The notes under the pieces were generated by a model. The model did no database searches and was not told the origin of the DNA. It saw only the letters and a program-made list of their open reading frames with translations. From contig NZ_JAFIQW010000003.1 in NCBI RefSeq assembly GCF_017355965.1, positions 86,001-150,000 of the forward strand: 64,000 nucleotides of DNA. The letters are read 5' to 3'. This DNA is from Desertivibrio insolitus (GTDB lineage Bacteria > Actinomycetota > Actinomycetes > Actinomycetales > Microbacteriaceae). Shown in pieces: positions 17,062 through 24,310 of this stretch. Each line of letters begins with the position of its first letter. Position 1 is the first letter of the stretch. A program made the translations under genes and the position numbers.

Positions 17062-18425
17062 CAGCGGCCCACCACTCCGGTGCGGTTGATCAGCACGTCG
17101 AGCATCTCGTCAACGGTCGTCAGCACGCGGGCCGCACCCTGATACGCGCGCTGGTACATCAGCAGGTTGACGTTCTCCTCGTCCATGTCGACCGCGGCCC
17201 CCGACTGCTGGGCGTCCACAGCGGTCGATGCCGCGAGATCGGCGAGTTCGCTCGCCTTCGCCGCGTCCCGCGCCTGCGTACCGATTGAGGAGACGAAGTC
17301 GGCCCAGACGCGACCGGCCCCGGCGTCGGTGCCGCGGAGTTTCGAGATCGACTCGGCGATCGAGCCGTCGAGGGCGCCCGTGCCGGCGGTGACGTCGGCC
17401 GCTTGTTCCGGCAGGACCCTCAGCGTTGCAGCGGTCACCGGCGCAGTCTCGTCGAAGAACTTGTAGGGCACGTTCTTCTCGGCGTACACACCGTTGACGG
17501 TCTCGACGAGCGCGGCAGCAACAGCGTCGTAACTGTTCACGGCCCCGCGTATCGGCCCGTCCTCACCGAGCACCGACAGCGCGCCGGCGACTTCGCCGCC
17601 GCTGACGGTCACTGCCACGCCGGTGCGGTGGGTCCATTCGATCCGAACGGAGGCCGTCGGGGCATCGCTGTAGGTCCTGTCGCCCGCGACGGTGAGGCTC
17701 CGCGCCGTTCCTCCGGACACAAGCGCGTCCCCGTCGACCACGACGTCGACGGTCCCGTCGGCCTGAGGCCGCAGCGTGGCGCCGAGGGTCGCGGAGAGGT
17801 CTGCGGCGAGCACCTCGCGTCGGTCGAGCAATTCGTTCACGGAACCGCCCGCCGCGAGCCCGTCGCGGATCTGCACGTTGAGTTGAGCGAACCGGGCCGC
17901 GGCGTCGTTCGCGGAGGCCACCAGCGCCTCGGCATCCGACCGCGCCTGTGCCCACTGCGTCGTCAGGGCCTCGCGCCCGGCAGCGAGCTGGGACACGAGC
18001 GTGCCGGCGGTCTGCAGCAGCACGGAGGCAGGCGCCGCCTCCCCGGGCTCGTTCGCAACGTCGGCCCACGCCGACCAGAAGGCATCGAGCCGAGCCGAGA
18101 GCCCGCCCTCGCCGGGTTCGTGCGTGCCCTTTTCGATCGCCGCGAGGGCGCCCGCGCGGAAGGACGTGTAGCCCGCGGTGGCGGCGGTGAGGCGCACGCG
18201 AGCGTCGAGCTGCCCGTCGCCGAGCCGAGCGATGGAGTCGACCGCGACTCCCGCCCCCGCGCGGGGCGACACCGACGGCGGTGCGGTGATCGCCGAGCTC
18301 ACGACGCGCTGGCGCGTGTAGCCCTCGGTGGTCGCGTTCGCGACGTTCTGCCCGACGACGTCCATGCCGGCGCGCGCGGCGACGAGCGCGGTGTAGGCCG
18401 AGTTGAGGCCGGAGAAGCCGCTCAC
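17061..18425 (-). CDS. flgK: Flagellar hook-associated protein 1 (FlgK)
   Basis: A 454-residue hook-filament junction protein. The N-terminus SGFSGLNSAYTALVAARAGMD followed by VVGQNVANATTEGYTRQRV is the diagnostic rod/hook D0 block; the C-terminus VNMDEE-type region followed by LMYQRAYQGAARVLTTVDEML is the matching helix. The open frame continues upstream to 19436, but that part lies over flgN. GTG 18425 forms a GTGA overlap with the flgN stop and gives the proper N-terminus. The central domain has somewhat relaxed codon use. Confidence 0.94.
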   Translation of the reverse strand: MSGFSGLNSAYTALVAARAGMDVVGQNVANATTEGYTRQRVVSSAITAPPSVSPRAGAGVAVDSIARLGDGQLDARVRLTAATAGYTSFRAGALAAIEKGTHEPGEGGLSARLDAFWSAWADVANEPGEAAPASVLLQTAGTLVSQLAAGREALTTQWAQARSDAEALVASANDAAARFAQLNVQIRDGLAAGGSVNELLDRREVLAADLSATLGATLRPQADGTVDVVVDGDALVSGGTARSLTVAGDRTYSDAPTASVRIEWTHRTGVAVTVSGGEVAGALSVLGEDGPIRGAVNSYDAVAAALVETVNGVYAEKNVPYKFFDETAPVTAATLRVLPEQAADVTAGTGALDGSIAESISKLRGTDAGAGRVWADFVSSIGTQARDAAKASELADLAASTAVDAQQSGAAVDMDEENVNLLMYQRAYQGAARVLTTVDEMLDVLINRTGVVGR

Positions 18426-18883
18426 AGGTCCTCGTCGAGGAAGCGCGCGACGTCGCCGTCTCGGCGCGTGGCCGGCGGCTGGTGGTCGGCGATGGTCTCC
18501 TGGGTGGAGCGGAGCGACGACCGCAGCAGCTGCTCGTTGGAGGCGCGGAGCTGGGCGACCTGGTCGGCCAGTTCCACGAGGGCGCGGAGGTGCGAGGAGA
18601 GCAGGTCCGACCAGGTCGGCTGGTTCTTCACGTCGGCGAGGTCGCGCAGCGTGGCATCCGCCGGCAGACCCCACTCCTCGGCGAGGGCCTCGCTCTCGAG
18701 GGTGCGGGCCAGGCTGGCCTCGCGGAGGGAGCGCACGACGTGCTCGACCTCCCGGCTCGAGCGCTCGACCCAGCGCGAGCGGCCGGCGGTGAGCAGCAGC
18801 TGCTGCACCTCGAGCTTGAACACCAGCAGCTCGAGCCACTCGCGTTCGCGCCAGAGCAGTGCGGAGAGCTCGGTCGCGCCCAT
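18422..18883 (-). CDS. flgN: FlgN-family export chaperone for FlgK/FlgL
   Basis: A 153-residue, almost entirely helical and charged protein beginning MGATELSALLWREREWLELL and continuing KLEVQQLLLTAGRSRWVERS. That start, the position directly upstream of flgK and the length fit FlgN, which holds FlgK and FlgL before export. ATG 18883 follows GAGGGGG at good spacing. An in-frame ATG at 18957 lies about 10 bases after the -10 element of the FliA-type promoter, so a 178-residue leaderless form cannot be ruled out. Confidence 0.8.
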   Translation of the reverse strand: MGATELSALLWREREWLELLVFKLEVQQLLLTAGRSRWVERSSREVEHVVRSLREASLARTLESEALAEEWGLPADATLRDLADVKNQPTWSDLLSSHLRALVELADQVAQLRASNEQLLRSSLRSTQETIADHQPPATRRDGDVARFLDEDL

Positions 18884-18966
18884 GGGATTCCCCCTCGTGT
18901 TCGCCGACGCGAGCCCGGGGATGGTCCCGGCCCCGATGTCCTCCATCTGCAGCTGCATGACGAGGA

Positions 18967-18993
18967 CAATCGGCCGTAGTTCCCGGAATGTTA
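18967..18993 (-). promoter_or_regulatory. FliA (sigma-28) type promoter of flgN-flgK-flgL-fliW
   Basis: Read on the minus strand: CTAAC, a 15-base spacer and GCCGATTG. This is the same layout as the four plus-strand flagellar promoters in this window and close to the known sigma-28 consensus TAAA-N15-GCCGATAA. It is about 84 bases upstream of the preferred flgN start. Confidence 0.8.
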
Positions 18994-19217
18994 GCCCCGT
19001 CAACTGACAATTCCTGTACCCCGAATGTCCTCTTCGCGTGCCCTGTCCCACCAATTGGGAGGTCCCCCGTACTGGGGGGGTGGCGTTTCGTTGTAGCGGC
19101 ACATCGGTACTGGTTCACTGACGCTCGCGCCTCGCGAAATACAGAGACACGCGCAACACCGTCTCTTACCGAGGCGCCGCAGCGTGATCTCCGATGACGG
19201 CGACGCGCGATGTCGGA

Positions 19218-19240
19218 TGCGGCATGTACCCCATGCCGCA
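19218..19240. promoter_or_regulatory. Operator-like palindrome upstream of fliA
   Basis: TGCGGCATG (19218-19226), spacer TACCC, CATGCCGCA (19232-19240): a perfect 9-base inverted repeat ending 32 bases before the fliA ATG. It is a plausible binding site for a regulator of the flagellar sigma gene, or an mRNA hairpin in the leader. Confidence 0.55.
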
Positions 19241-19272
19241 TGCGGAGAAGCACGAACGGACGGGGAAACGCC

Positions 19273-20079
19273 ATGGTGGACAGACGGGAACGCAACGCGC
19301 TCGTCGTCGAGAACCTGCCCCTCGTCGGGTATCTGGTCAGCGAGGTGGCCGCCCGCGCGACCCACCTCTCACGGGACGACCTCGCCTCGGCCGGGTCGCT
19401 CGCCCTCATCACGGCGGCGGACTCATTCGACGACACGCTCGGCGTGCCCTTCGGCGCCTACGCCCGTCGGCGCATCGTCGGAGCCCTCGCCGACGAGATG
19501 CGCGCCAACGACTGGGCCGGCCGCGGCACCCGCAAGCGCATCAAGGAGACGCTCGCGGTTCAGGACACCCTGACCCACGCCCTCGGTCGCACGCCCACCG
19601 TCGACGAGATCGCGGAGTCGCTCGGGGTCGACCGCGACACCGCGAAGGACACGCTGACGGACGCCGCGCGCACCGTCACCACTCTCGACGAGGTCGACAC
19701 GGTGCTCGTCTCGCGGGAGACGATGCCCGAGGAGAGCGCCCTGCAGGCGGAGCGGCTCCGCCACCTGCGCGCGGCGCTCGAGGCCCTGCCCGAGAAGATG
19801 CGCTACATCGTCGAGCAGATCTACGTGCACGACCGCCCCGTCGGCGAGATCGCCGACGAGCTCGGCGTGACGCACTCGGCGGTGTCGCAGCAGCGCACGC
19901 AGGCGATGAAGCTCATGCGCGACGGGCTGACGCACCACTACGGCGACGAGGGCGTTCCCGCTCCCGCCGCCGCTGCCTCGACCGCCGCCCGGACCGCGTA
20001 CCTCGCGCGCCTCGCGGAGAACGCGCTGCTGCGACTCGGTCCGCGCACGCCGCTCGCGGCGGGTCAGTCCGTCTCGTGA
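19273..20079 (+). CDS. fliA: RNA polymerase sigma factor FliA/WhiG family (sigma-28)
   Basis: A 268-residue sigma-70-family factor of the flagellar/sporulation branch. Region 2 is seen in LPLVGYLVSEVAARATHLSRDDLASAGSLALITAADSFD (from residue 15), with the VPFGAYARRRIVGALADEMR core-binding/-10 helix. Region 3 holds GRTPTVDEIAESLGV. Region 4 is the helix-turn-helix RPVGEIADELGVTHSAVSQQR that reads the -35. Start ATG 19273 is chosen because the frame before it (from 19210) covers the palindrome. It is placed between the filament operons, whose promoters it should read. No FlgM-like anti-sigma gene is seen. Confidence 0.9.
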   Translation: MVDRRERNALVVENLPLVGYLVSEVAARATHLSRDDLASAGSLALITAADSFDDTLGVPFGAYARRRIVGALADEMRANDWAGRGTRKRIKETLAVQDTLTHALGRTPTVDEIAESLGVDRDTAKDTLTDAARTVTTLDEVDTVLVSRETMPEESALQAERLRHLRAALEALPEKMRYIVEQIYVHDRPVGEIADELGVTHSAVSQQRTQAMKLMRDGLTHHYGDEGVPAPAAAASTAARTAYLARLAENALLRLGPRTPLAAGQSVS

Positions 20080-20099
20080 AAAAACTTCTGCTATCGCGC

Positions 20100-20126
20100 T
20101 AACGGCTCCCGCGCCGCCGCCGATAG
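20100..20126 (+). promoter_or_regulatory. FliA (sigma-28) type promoter of flagellin fliC
   Basis: CTAAC (TAAC at 20100-20103), a 15-base spacer, GCCGATAG at 20119-20126. This is nearly the textbook sigma-28 site. The expected transcript start near 20133 gives a leader of about 55 bases before fliC. Confidence 0.85.
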
Positions 20127-20137
20127 CTCCCCTCGTC

Positions 20138-20180
20138 AGGCCACGGATGGCCTTTCGGTAACCGTCATGCATCAGGGAGG
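20138..20180 (+). promoter_or_regulatory. Putative CsrA-binding leader of fliC (GGA hairpin plus site over the ribosome site)
   Basis: AGGCCA (20138-20143), loop CGGA, TGGCCT (20148-20153) makes a six-base-pair hairpin with GGA in the loop. The eight bases CACGGATG match the CsrA pattern CANGGANG. A second match, CAGGGAGG at 20173-20180, is the ribosome site itself. Two sites, the second over the ribosome site, is the arrangement by which CsrA represses hag in Bacillus subtilis. Confidence 0.65.
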
Positions 20181-20188
20181 AAACCAAT

Positions 20189-21046
20189 ATGGGCATGCAG
20201 ATCAACACCAACGTTGCGGCACTCAACTCGTACCGCAACCTCAGCAACACGCAGAACGACCTGTCGAAGTCGCTCGAGAAGCTCTCGAGCGGTCTGCGCA
20301 TCAACCGCGCGGCTGACGACGCCGCCGGCCTCGCGATCTCGGAGGGCCTGCGCTCGCAGGTCAGCGGCCTCAACCAGGCCGCCCGCAACGCGCAGGACGG
20401 CATCAGCGTCATCCAGACGGCGGAAGGCGGGCTGACCGAGGTTCACACCATCCTGCAGCGTATGCGAGACCTGGCGGTGCAGGCCGGTAACGACTCCAAC
20501 AACGAGCAGTCCCGCGAAGCTATCACCGCTGAAGTGACGGCCCTCACGGAGGAGCTCACCCGCATCGGCGAGACGACCAACTTCAACGGGATTTACCTGC
20601 TCGCCGGCGACACGGACGGAGCGGCAGGAGCGGTTAACGGAACCTCCCTCAGCTTCCAGGTTGGCGCGGGCGCTGACGAGTCCAACCAGATCACCATCAA
20701 TCTCACGGGCGCCGACGTTGACACGGTGGTGACCGGACTCAATGGAGTCGACCTCACCACCGCTGGTGGCGCCGCGGATTCCATCGCCCTGATCGATGCT
20801 CAGATCACCGCTGTTTCCGCGGCTCGTGGCGACCTCGGTGCGGTGCAAAACCGCTTCGAGTCGGCCATCCGCAGCCTCCAGGTCTCCTCGGAGAATCTGT
20901 CGGCCGCAGGATCGCGCATCCGCGACACCGACATGGCGTCCGAGATGGTCAAGTTCACGCGTGCGAACATCCTGTCGCAGGCCGGCACCGCCATGCTCGC
21001 GCAGGCGAACCAGTCGAACCAGGGCGTTCTGCAGCTCCTCGGCTAG
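20189..21046 (+). CDS. fliC: Flagellin (FliC/Hag)
   Basis: A 285-residue filament subunit. The N-terminal D0/D1 block MQINTNVAALNSYRNL with KSLEKLSSGLRINRAADDAAGLAISE is diagnostic, as is the C-terminal block ESAIRSLQVSSENLSAAGSRIRDTDMASEM (quoted in parts) ending NQSNQGVLQLLG. The middle (about residues 135-195) is short, so the surface-exposed D2/D3 domains are absent or minimal. It has its own FliA-type promoter, a GGA hairpin leader and a GGGAGG ribosome site 8 bases before ATG 20189. A hairpin after the stop probably limits read-through into fliD. Confidence 0.97.
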   Translation: MGMQINTNVAALNSYRNLSNTQNDLSKSLEKLSSGLRINRAADDAAGLAISEGLRSQVSGLNQAARNAQDGISVIQTAEGGLTEVHTILQRMRDLAVQAGNDSNNEQSREAITAEVTALTEELTRIGETTNFNGIYLLAGDTDGAAGAVNGTSLSFQVGAGADESNQITINLTGADVDTVVTGLNGVDLTTAGGAADSIALIDAQITAVSAARGDLGAVQNRFESAIRSLQVSSENLSAAGSRIRDTDMASEMVKFTRANILSQAGTAMLAQANQSNQGVLQLLG

Positions 21047-21058
21047 TAGCTGAGCAGG

Positions 21059-21096
21059 GGGCGATCGGCGACGGCACAAACCGCGTCGATCGTCCC
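21059..21096 (+). terminator. Hairpin between fliC and fliD (likely partial terminator)
   Basis: GGGCGATCG (21059-21067) pairs with CGATCGTCCC (21087-21096) with one bulged base; inner bases ACGG and CCG can add to the stem. TTCT follows. It fits a terminator that ends most flagellin transcripts while letting some reach fliD. Confidence 0.6.
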
Positions 21097-21137
21097 TTCT
21101 GCCTTCCACGACCACCGGACGCACCGAGGAGGACGCG

Positions 21138-22481
21138 ATGGTCTCGCTCGACGGCATCGCGAGCGGTCTCGACACGACCGCGCTGATCGACTCGCTCATG
21201 GCGGTCGAGGCGATTCCGCGCACGATCCTCACCAACAAGGTGAGCTCGACGCAGACGCTCATCTCCGCGCTGCAGACCCTCAACACCCGCGTCGCATCCG
21301 TCACGACGACCGCCGAGAACCTCGCGAAGGCCGGCTCCCTCGCGCTCACCAAGGGCACCTCGACGGATGACTCGATCGCCGTCGCCACGAAGCAGGGAGC
21401 CGCGCCGGGCTCGATGGCGATCACCGTCGACGCCGTCGCCGCACGCCAGGTCAGCGTCTCGAAGTCAATGACCTCTTGGGGCGGTGATTCGACACTCGAC
21501 ATCACCCGCGGCGGCACCACCCAGACCATCGCCCTCGATCCGACCAGCATCGACAGCGTCGTCAAGAGCATCAACGACAGCGCCACCGCCGGCATCACCG
21601 CATTGAAGGTCCGCAGCGGCACCGCGGCCGACGGCACCGCTCAATACCGGATCCAGCTCTCGAGCAAGGACACGGGCGCGGCCGCCACCTTCACCACGAG
21701 CCTCGATACCGACCTCGTAACTGCCGCCTCGGACGCGCAGCTCACCCTTTGGGCCGACTCACCCGACCCCGCCGTAAGAACGACGATTACGTCGTCGACC
21801 AACACCTTCGCCGAGGTCCTCCCGAACGTCGACATCACGGTGAGCAAGAAGACCACCGCCGCCGCGACGATCGCAGTCAGCTCCGACGTCGACGCGCAGA
21901 CCGCGGCAGCGAAGAAGCTCGTCGACGACATCAACTCCGTCTTCTCGCTCATCACAGCGAACAGCACCGTCACGTCGACGACGTCGTCGACCGGCGCGAG
22001 CTCGACCAAGGCCGGCATCTTCACCGGCGACAGCACGGCGCGGTCAGTGCGCACGGGACTCACCGAGGCGATCTCTTACCCGGTGAACGACCGGTCGCCG
22101 AGTGAGATCGGCATCGAACTGCAGCGCGACGGCACCATCAAGTTCGACGACGCCGCCTTCAAGGAGGCGCTCGCGAAGGACCCCGCCGCGGTTCAGAGCA
22201 CGCTCTCGGCGATCGCTGCACGCGTGCAGAAGGTGGGCGATGCCGCCTCCGACAAGTTCGACGGCACCATCACCGGCCGCATCACGGGGCAGCAGAACCT
22301 CGTGAAGTCCCTCGGCGACCAGGTGCTGAGCTGGGACGACCGCCTCGCGTCCCGTCGCAGCACCCTCGAACGCACCTACGCCCAGCTCGAGGTGCAGCTC
22401 AGCAACCTCCAGTCCCAGCAGACCTGGCTCCAGGGCCAGCTCGCGACCCTCGGTACGAACAACACCGGAGCCAAGAAGTGA
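21138..22481 (+). CDS. fliD: Flagellar filament cap protein FliD (hook-associated protein 2)
   Basis: A 447-residue cap protein that folds exported flagellin at the filament tip. The N-terminus SLDGIASGLDTTALIDSLMAVE is the conserved FliD start. The C-terminal part has EIGIELQRDGTIKFDDAAF and the long final helix RLASRRSTLERTYAQLEVQ. ATG 21138 follows GAGGAGG. The central domain (about residues 195-260) has more A/T-rich codons than the ends. The stop overlaps the fliS start (GTGA). Confidence 0.94.
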   Translation: MVSLDGIASGLDTTALIDSLMAVEAIPRTILTNKVSSTQTLISALQTLNTRVASVTTTAENLAKAGSLALTKGTSTDDSIAVATKQGAAPGSMAITVDAVAARQVSVSKSMTSWGGDSTLDITRGGTTQTIALDPTSIDSVVKSINDSATAGITALKVRSGTAADGTAQYRIQLSSKDTGAAATFTTSLDTDLVTAASDAQLTLWADSPDPAVRTTITSSTNTFAEVLPNVDITVSKKTTAAATIAVSSDVDAQTAAAKKLVDDINSVFSLITANSTVTSTTSSTGASSTKAGIFTGDSTARSVRTGLTEAISYPVNDRSPSEIGIELQRDGTIKFDDAAFKEALAKDPAAVQSTLSAIAARVQKVGDAASDKFDGTITGRITGQQNLVKSLGDQVLSWDDRLASRRSTLERTYAQLEVQLSNLQSQQTWLQGQLATLGTNNTGAKK

Positions 22482-22885
22482 TCACCTCCCCCGTCGCCGC
22501 CCGCCGCGCTATAACCGAGGCCGCCGTGCTCTCCGCGAGCCCCGGCCGCCTGCTCGTCATGCTGTACGACCGGCTCCTCCTCGACCTAGCCCGCGCCGAG
22601 CAGGGCCAGCAGCGCGCCGACTGGGAGACCGCCCGCGTCAACCTGCTGCACGCCCAGGCGATAGTGGCCGAGCTTCAGTCCTCGCTCGACGTCACGAAGT
22701 GGGACGGCGCGAAGGACCTTCTGGCCATCTACGGCTACGTGTCGCAGGCGCTGATCTCCGCGAACATCGACCGCGACATTGAGCGCACGCGCGAGAGCAT
22801 CCGCCTGCTCGAACCGCTGCGCGAGGCGTGGACGCAGGCCCTCGAACAGTCCGTGGCTCCCGTGGCAGTCGCCCGGGTCGGCTGA
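22478..22885 (+). CDS. fliS: Flagellar export chaperone FliS
   Basis: A 135-residue helical chaperone that binds the C-terminus of flagellin before export. The conserved block ASPGRLLVMLYDRLLLDL is near residues 20-37, and DLLAIYGYVSQALISANI near 82-99 matches the region around the family's second helix pair. GTG 22478 overlaps the fliD stop by four bases and the stop overlaps the next gene by one. Confidence 0.9.
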   Translation: MITSPVAARRAITEAAVLSASPGRLLVMLYDRLLLDLARAEQGQQRADWETARVNLLHAQAIVAELQSSLDVTKWDGAKDLLAIYGYVSQALISANIDRDIERTRESIRLLEPLREAWTQALEQSVAPVAVARVG

Positions 22886-23166
22886 TGACCGAGGCGGAGC
22901 GCCGCGACGCGTGGCTCGACGTGCTCGCGGAGCTCGAGACCGCCGCGGAACAGTACGCGGAGTCGACGCAGCCGTGGCAGCCACCGCAGGGCCTCGGGCG
23001 GCCACCGGCCGACCTGCTGGCACGCATGCACGAGGTGCGCGACCACCTCGCCGCAGCCATCCGGCGCACGAGCGACGAGCGCGCCGCGGTCGCGCAGCAC
23101 CTCGCGACGGTGCGCTCCGCGTCATCCGGCGACACCTCTCCTCGCTACCTCGACATCCAGGGCTGA
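22885..23166 (+). CDS. Small FliT-like protein after fliS
   Basis: A 93-residue helical acidic protein (TEAERRDAWLDVLAELETAAE at the start; ARMHEVRDHLAAAIRRTSDE in the middle). I do not recognise a diagnostic motif. Its position directly after fliS, its size and its helical nature suggest the FliT place (chaperone for FliD). ATG 22885 overlaps the fliS stop. It ends the fliD-fliS unit; the flgB promoter begins right after its stop. Confidence 0.6.
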   Translation: MTEAERRDAWLDVLAELETAAEQYAESTQPWQPPQGLGRPPADLLARMHEVRDHLAAAIRRTSDERAAVAQHLATVRSASSGDTSPRYLDIQG

Positions 23167-23174
23167 GTCTCACC

Positions 23175-23201
23175 TAACAGCGCTCGCGCACCTGCCGATA
23201 A
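23175..23201 (+). promoter_or_regulatory. FliA (sigma-28) type promoter of the flgB-flgE operon
   Basis: CTAAC (TAAC at 23175-23178), a 15-base spacer, GCCGATAA at 23194-23201. The -10 half is identical to the sigma-28 consensus. The expected leader before flgB is about 70 bases. Confidence 0.85.
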
Positions 23202-23209
23202 GACACGAC

Positions 23210-23251
23210 GAGCCACGGATGGCTCCACCTTCCCCAGGCCACGGACGGGCC
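23210..23251 (+). promoter_or_regulatory. Two putative CsrA-type GGA hairpins in the flgB leader
   Basis: First hairpin: GAGCCA (23210-23215), loop CGGA, TGGCTC (23220-23225). Second: GGCC (23237-23240), loop ACGGACG, GGCC (23248-23251). Both carry matches to CANGGANG (CACGGATG and CACGGACG). The first is the same hairpin as in the fliC leader with a compensated stem pair: A-GGCCA/TGGCC-T there, G-AGCCA/TGGCT-C here. Confidence 0.6.
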
Positions 23252-23277
23252 CGCTCGGCGACGAGGAGACCATCCGC

Positions 23278-23619
23278 GTGCTGTCATCCGTGACCACCAC
23301 CGCGCTCACGAGCGCCCTCGACGCGCTCGCGCAGCGCCAGCGGGCGATCGCGCAGAACATCGCGAACGTCAACACCCCCGGCTACCAGGCCCAGCGGGTG
23401 ACGTTCGAGGATGCCCTCACGGCCTCGGTCGAGGCGGGAGACGGTCGCGCCGCCGCCAGCACCGCCCGTTCGCTCGAGCCCACGCGCCTCGACGGCAACA
23501 ACGTCAACCTCGACACCGAGACGCTGTCGAACATCGACACGGTGCTGCGCTACCAGTTCGCGAGCACCGCGGTCGGCTTCGAGTTCTCCACCGTCCGCTC
23601 GGCGCTGAGGACGAACTGA
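23278..23619 (+). CDS. flgB: Flagellar basal-body rod protein FlgB
   Basis: A 113-residue proximal rod protein. It has the rod signature AIAQNIANVNTPGYQAQRVTFED near residues 24-46 and the C-terminal NVNLDTETLSNIDTVLRYQF. GTG 23278 lies 9 bases after GAGGAG. It is the first gene of a roughly 9.5-kb operon that runs to flgE with stop/start overlaps nearly throughout. Confidence 0.93.
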   Translation: MLSSVTTTALTSALDALAQRQRAIAQNIANVNTPGYQAQRVTFEDALTASVEAGDGRAAASTARSLEPTRLDGNNVNLDTETLSNIDTVLRYQFASTAVGFEFSTVRSALRTN

Positions 23620-24011
23620 TGACCTTCGACGCGATCGGCATCGCCGGCAGCGCCCTCACCGTGCACCGCAAGTGGCTCGACGCCGTCTCCGACAACCTCG
23701 CGAACATGAACACCGCGACGAGCACGAACGAGGACGCGTTCCAGGCGCGCTACATCGTCGCGCAGGCGGGCGAGGGCACCTCCGGCGTGCACGTCGCCGG
23801 TGCCGCGTACGGCGACGCCGAGGGCCGGCTCGTCTACGAACCCGACCACCCGCTCGCCGACGAGGACGGCATGGTGCGCTACCCCGACATCGACATGTCG
23901 GAGCAGATGGGCGCCCTGATCATGGCCCAACGCGGCTACCAGGCCAACGCCGCCGTCGTCGACCGCGCTCGCGAGACCTACCTCGCCGCCCTGCAGATCG
24001 GACGCAGCTGA
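23619..24011 (+). CDS. flgC: Flagellar basal-body rod protein FlgC
   Basis: A 130-residue proximal rod protein. The N-terminal helix block reads GSALTVHRKWLDAVSDNLANMNTATS, a variant of the usual NxANxxT motif. The C-terminal block reads VRYPDIDMSEQMGALIMAQRGYQANAAVV, typical of FlgC. The ATG overlaps the flgB stop by one base. Confidence 0.92.
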   Translation: MTFDAIGIAGSALTVHRKWLDAVSDNLANMNTATSTNEDAFQARYIVAQAGEGTSGVHVAGAAYGDAEGRLVYEPDHPLADEDGMVRYPDIDMSEQMGALIMAQRGYQANAAVVDRARETYLAALQIGRS

Positions 24012-24310
24012 TGACCTTCTCGATCGGCGCCATCGACGGGGCGTTCGCCGCCCCGTCGATCACCCGGCCTGCCGCGCCCAGCACCTCCGGCTCCGACTTC
24101 GCCGCGACCCTCGCCCAGGCCGTCGACGGCGTGCAGGGCCAGCTCGGCACCGCCGACAGCCTCGCCGTCGCTGCCGTGACCGGCGACCTGAGCGACATCC
24201 ACGACGCCACGATCGCCGCCACGCGCGCGCAGGTCTCGCTCGAACTCATCTCGACCCTGCGCAACAAGGGCGTCGACGCGTTCAACGAGATCATGAGGAT
24301 GCAGGCCTGA
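24011..24310 (+). CDS. fliE: Flagellar hook-basal body complex protein FliE
   Basis: A 99-residue adaptor between the MS ring and the rod. The C-terminal half is conserved: SDIHDATIAATRAQVSLELISTLRNKGVDAFNEIMRMQ, as in FliE of other bacteria. The N-terminal part is variable. ATG overlaps the flgC stop and the stop overlaps the fliF start, each by one base. Confidence 0.9.
   Translation: MTFSIGAIDGAFAAPSITRPAAPSTSGSDFAATLAQAVDGVQGQLGTADSLAVAAVTGDLSDIHDATIAATRAQVSLELISTLRNKGVDAFNEIMRMQA

Larger units (their letters stand above)
18884..19272. promoter_or_regulatory. Divergent control region between flgN and fliA
   Basis: A 389-base region without a convincing gene and visibly richer in A and T than its surroundings. 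It holds the minus-strand FliA-type promoter (18967-18993). It also holds two small hairpins: TCCCA/TGGGA at 19046-19060 and CCCCC/GGGGG at 19064-19078. GTACTGG occurs twice (19069 and 19107), and a strong palindrome lies just before fliA (19218-19240). The promoter of fliA itself is not evident. Confidence 0.6.

Noticed and set aside
17061-19436. 791-residue frame reading as one protein through flgK and beyond
   Set aside because: Only the part from 18425 is FlgK. The upstream part lies out of frame over flgN and the control region and looks like random translation.
20181-20199. Second hairpin closing the fliC start codon
   Set aside because: Only five pairs (CATGC/GCATG) around a long loop; too weak to claim without folding calculations.
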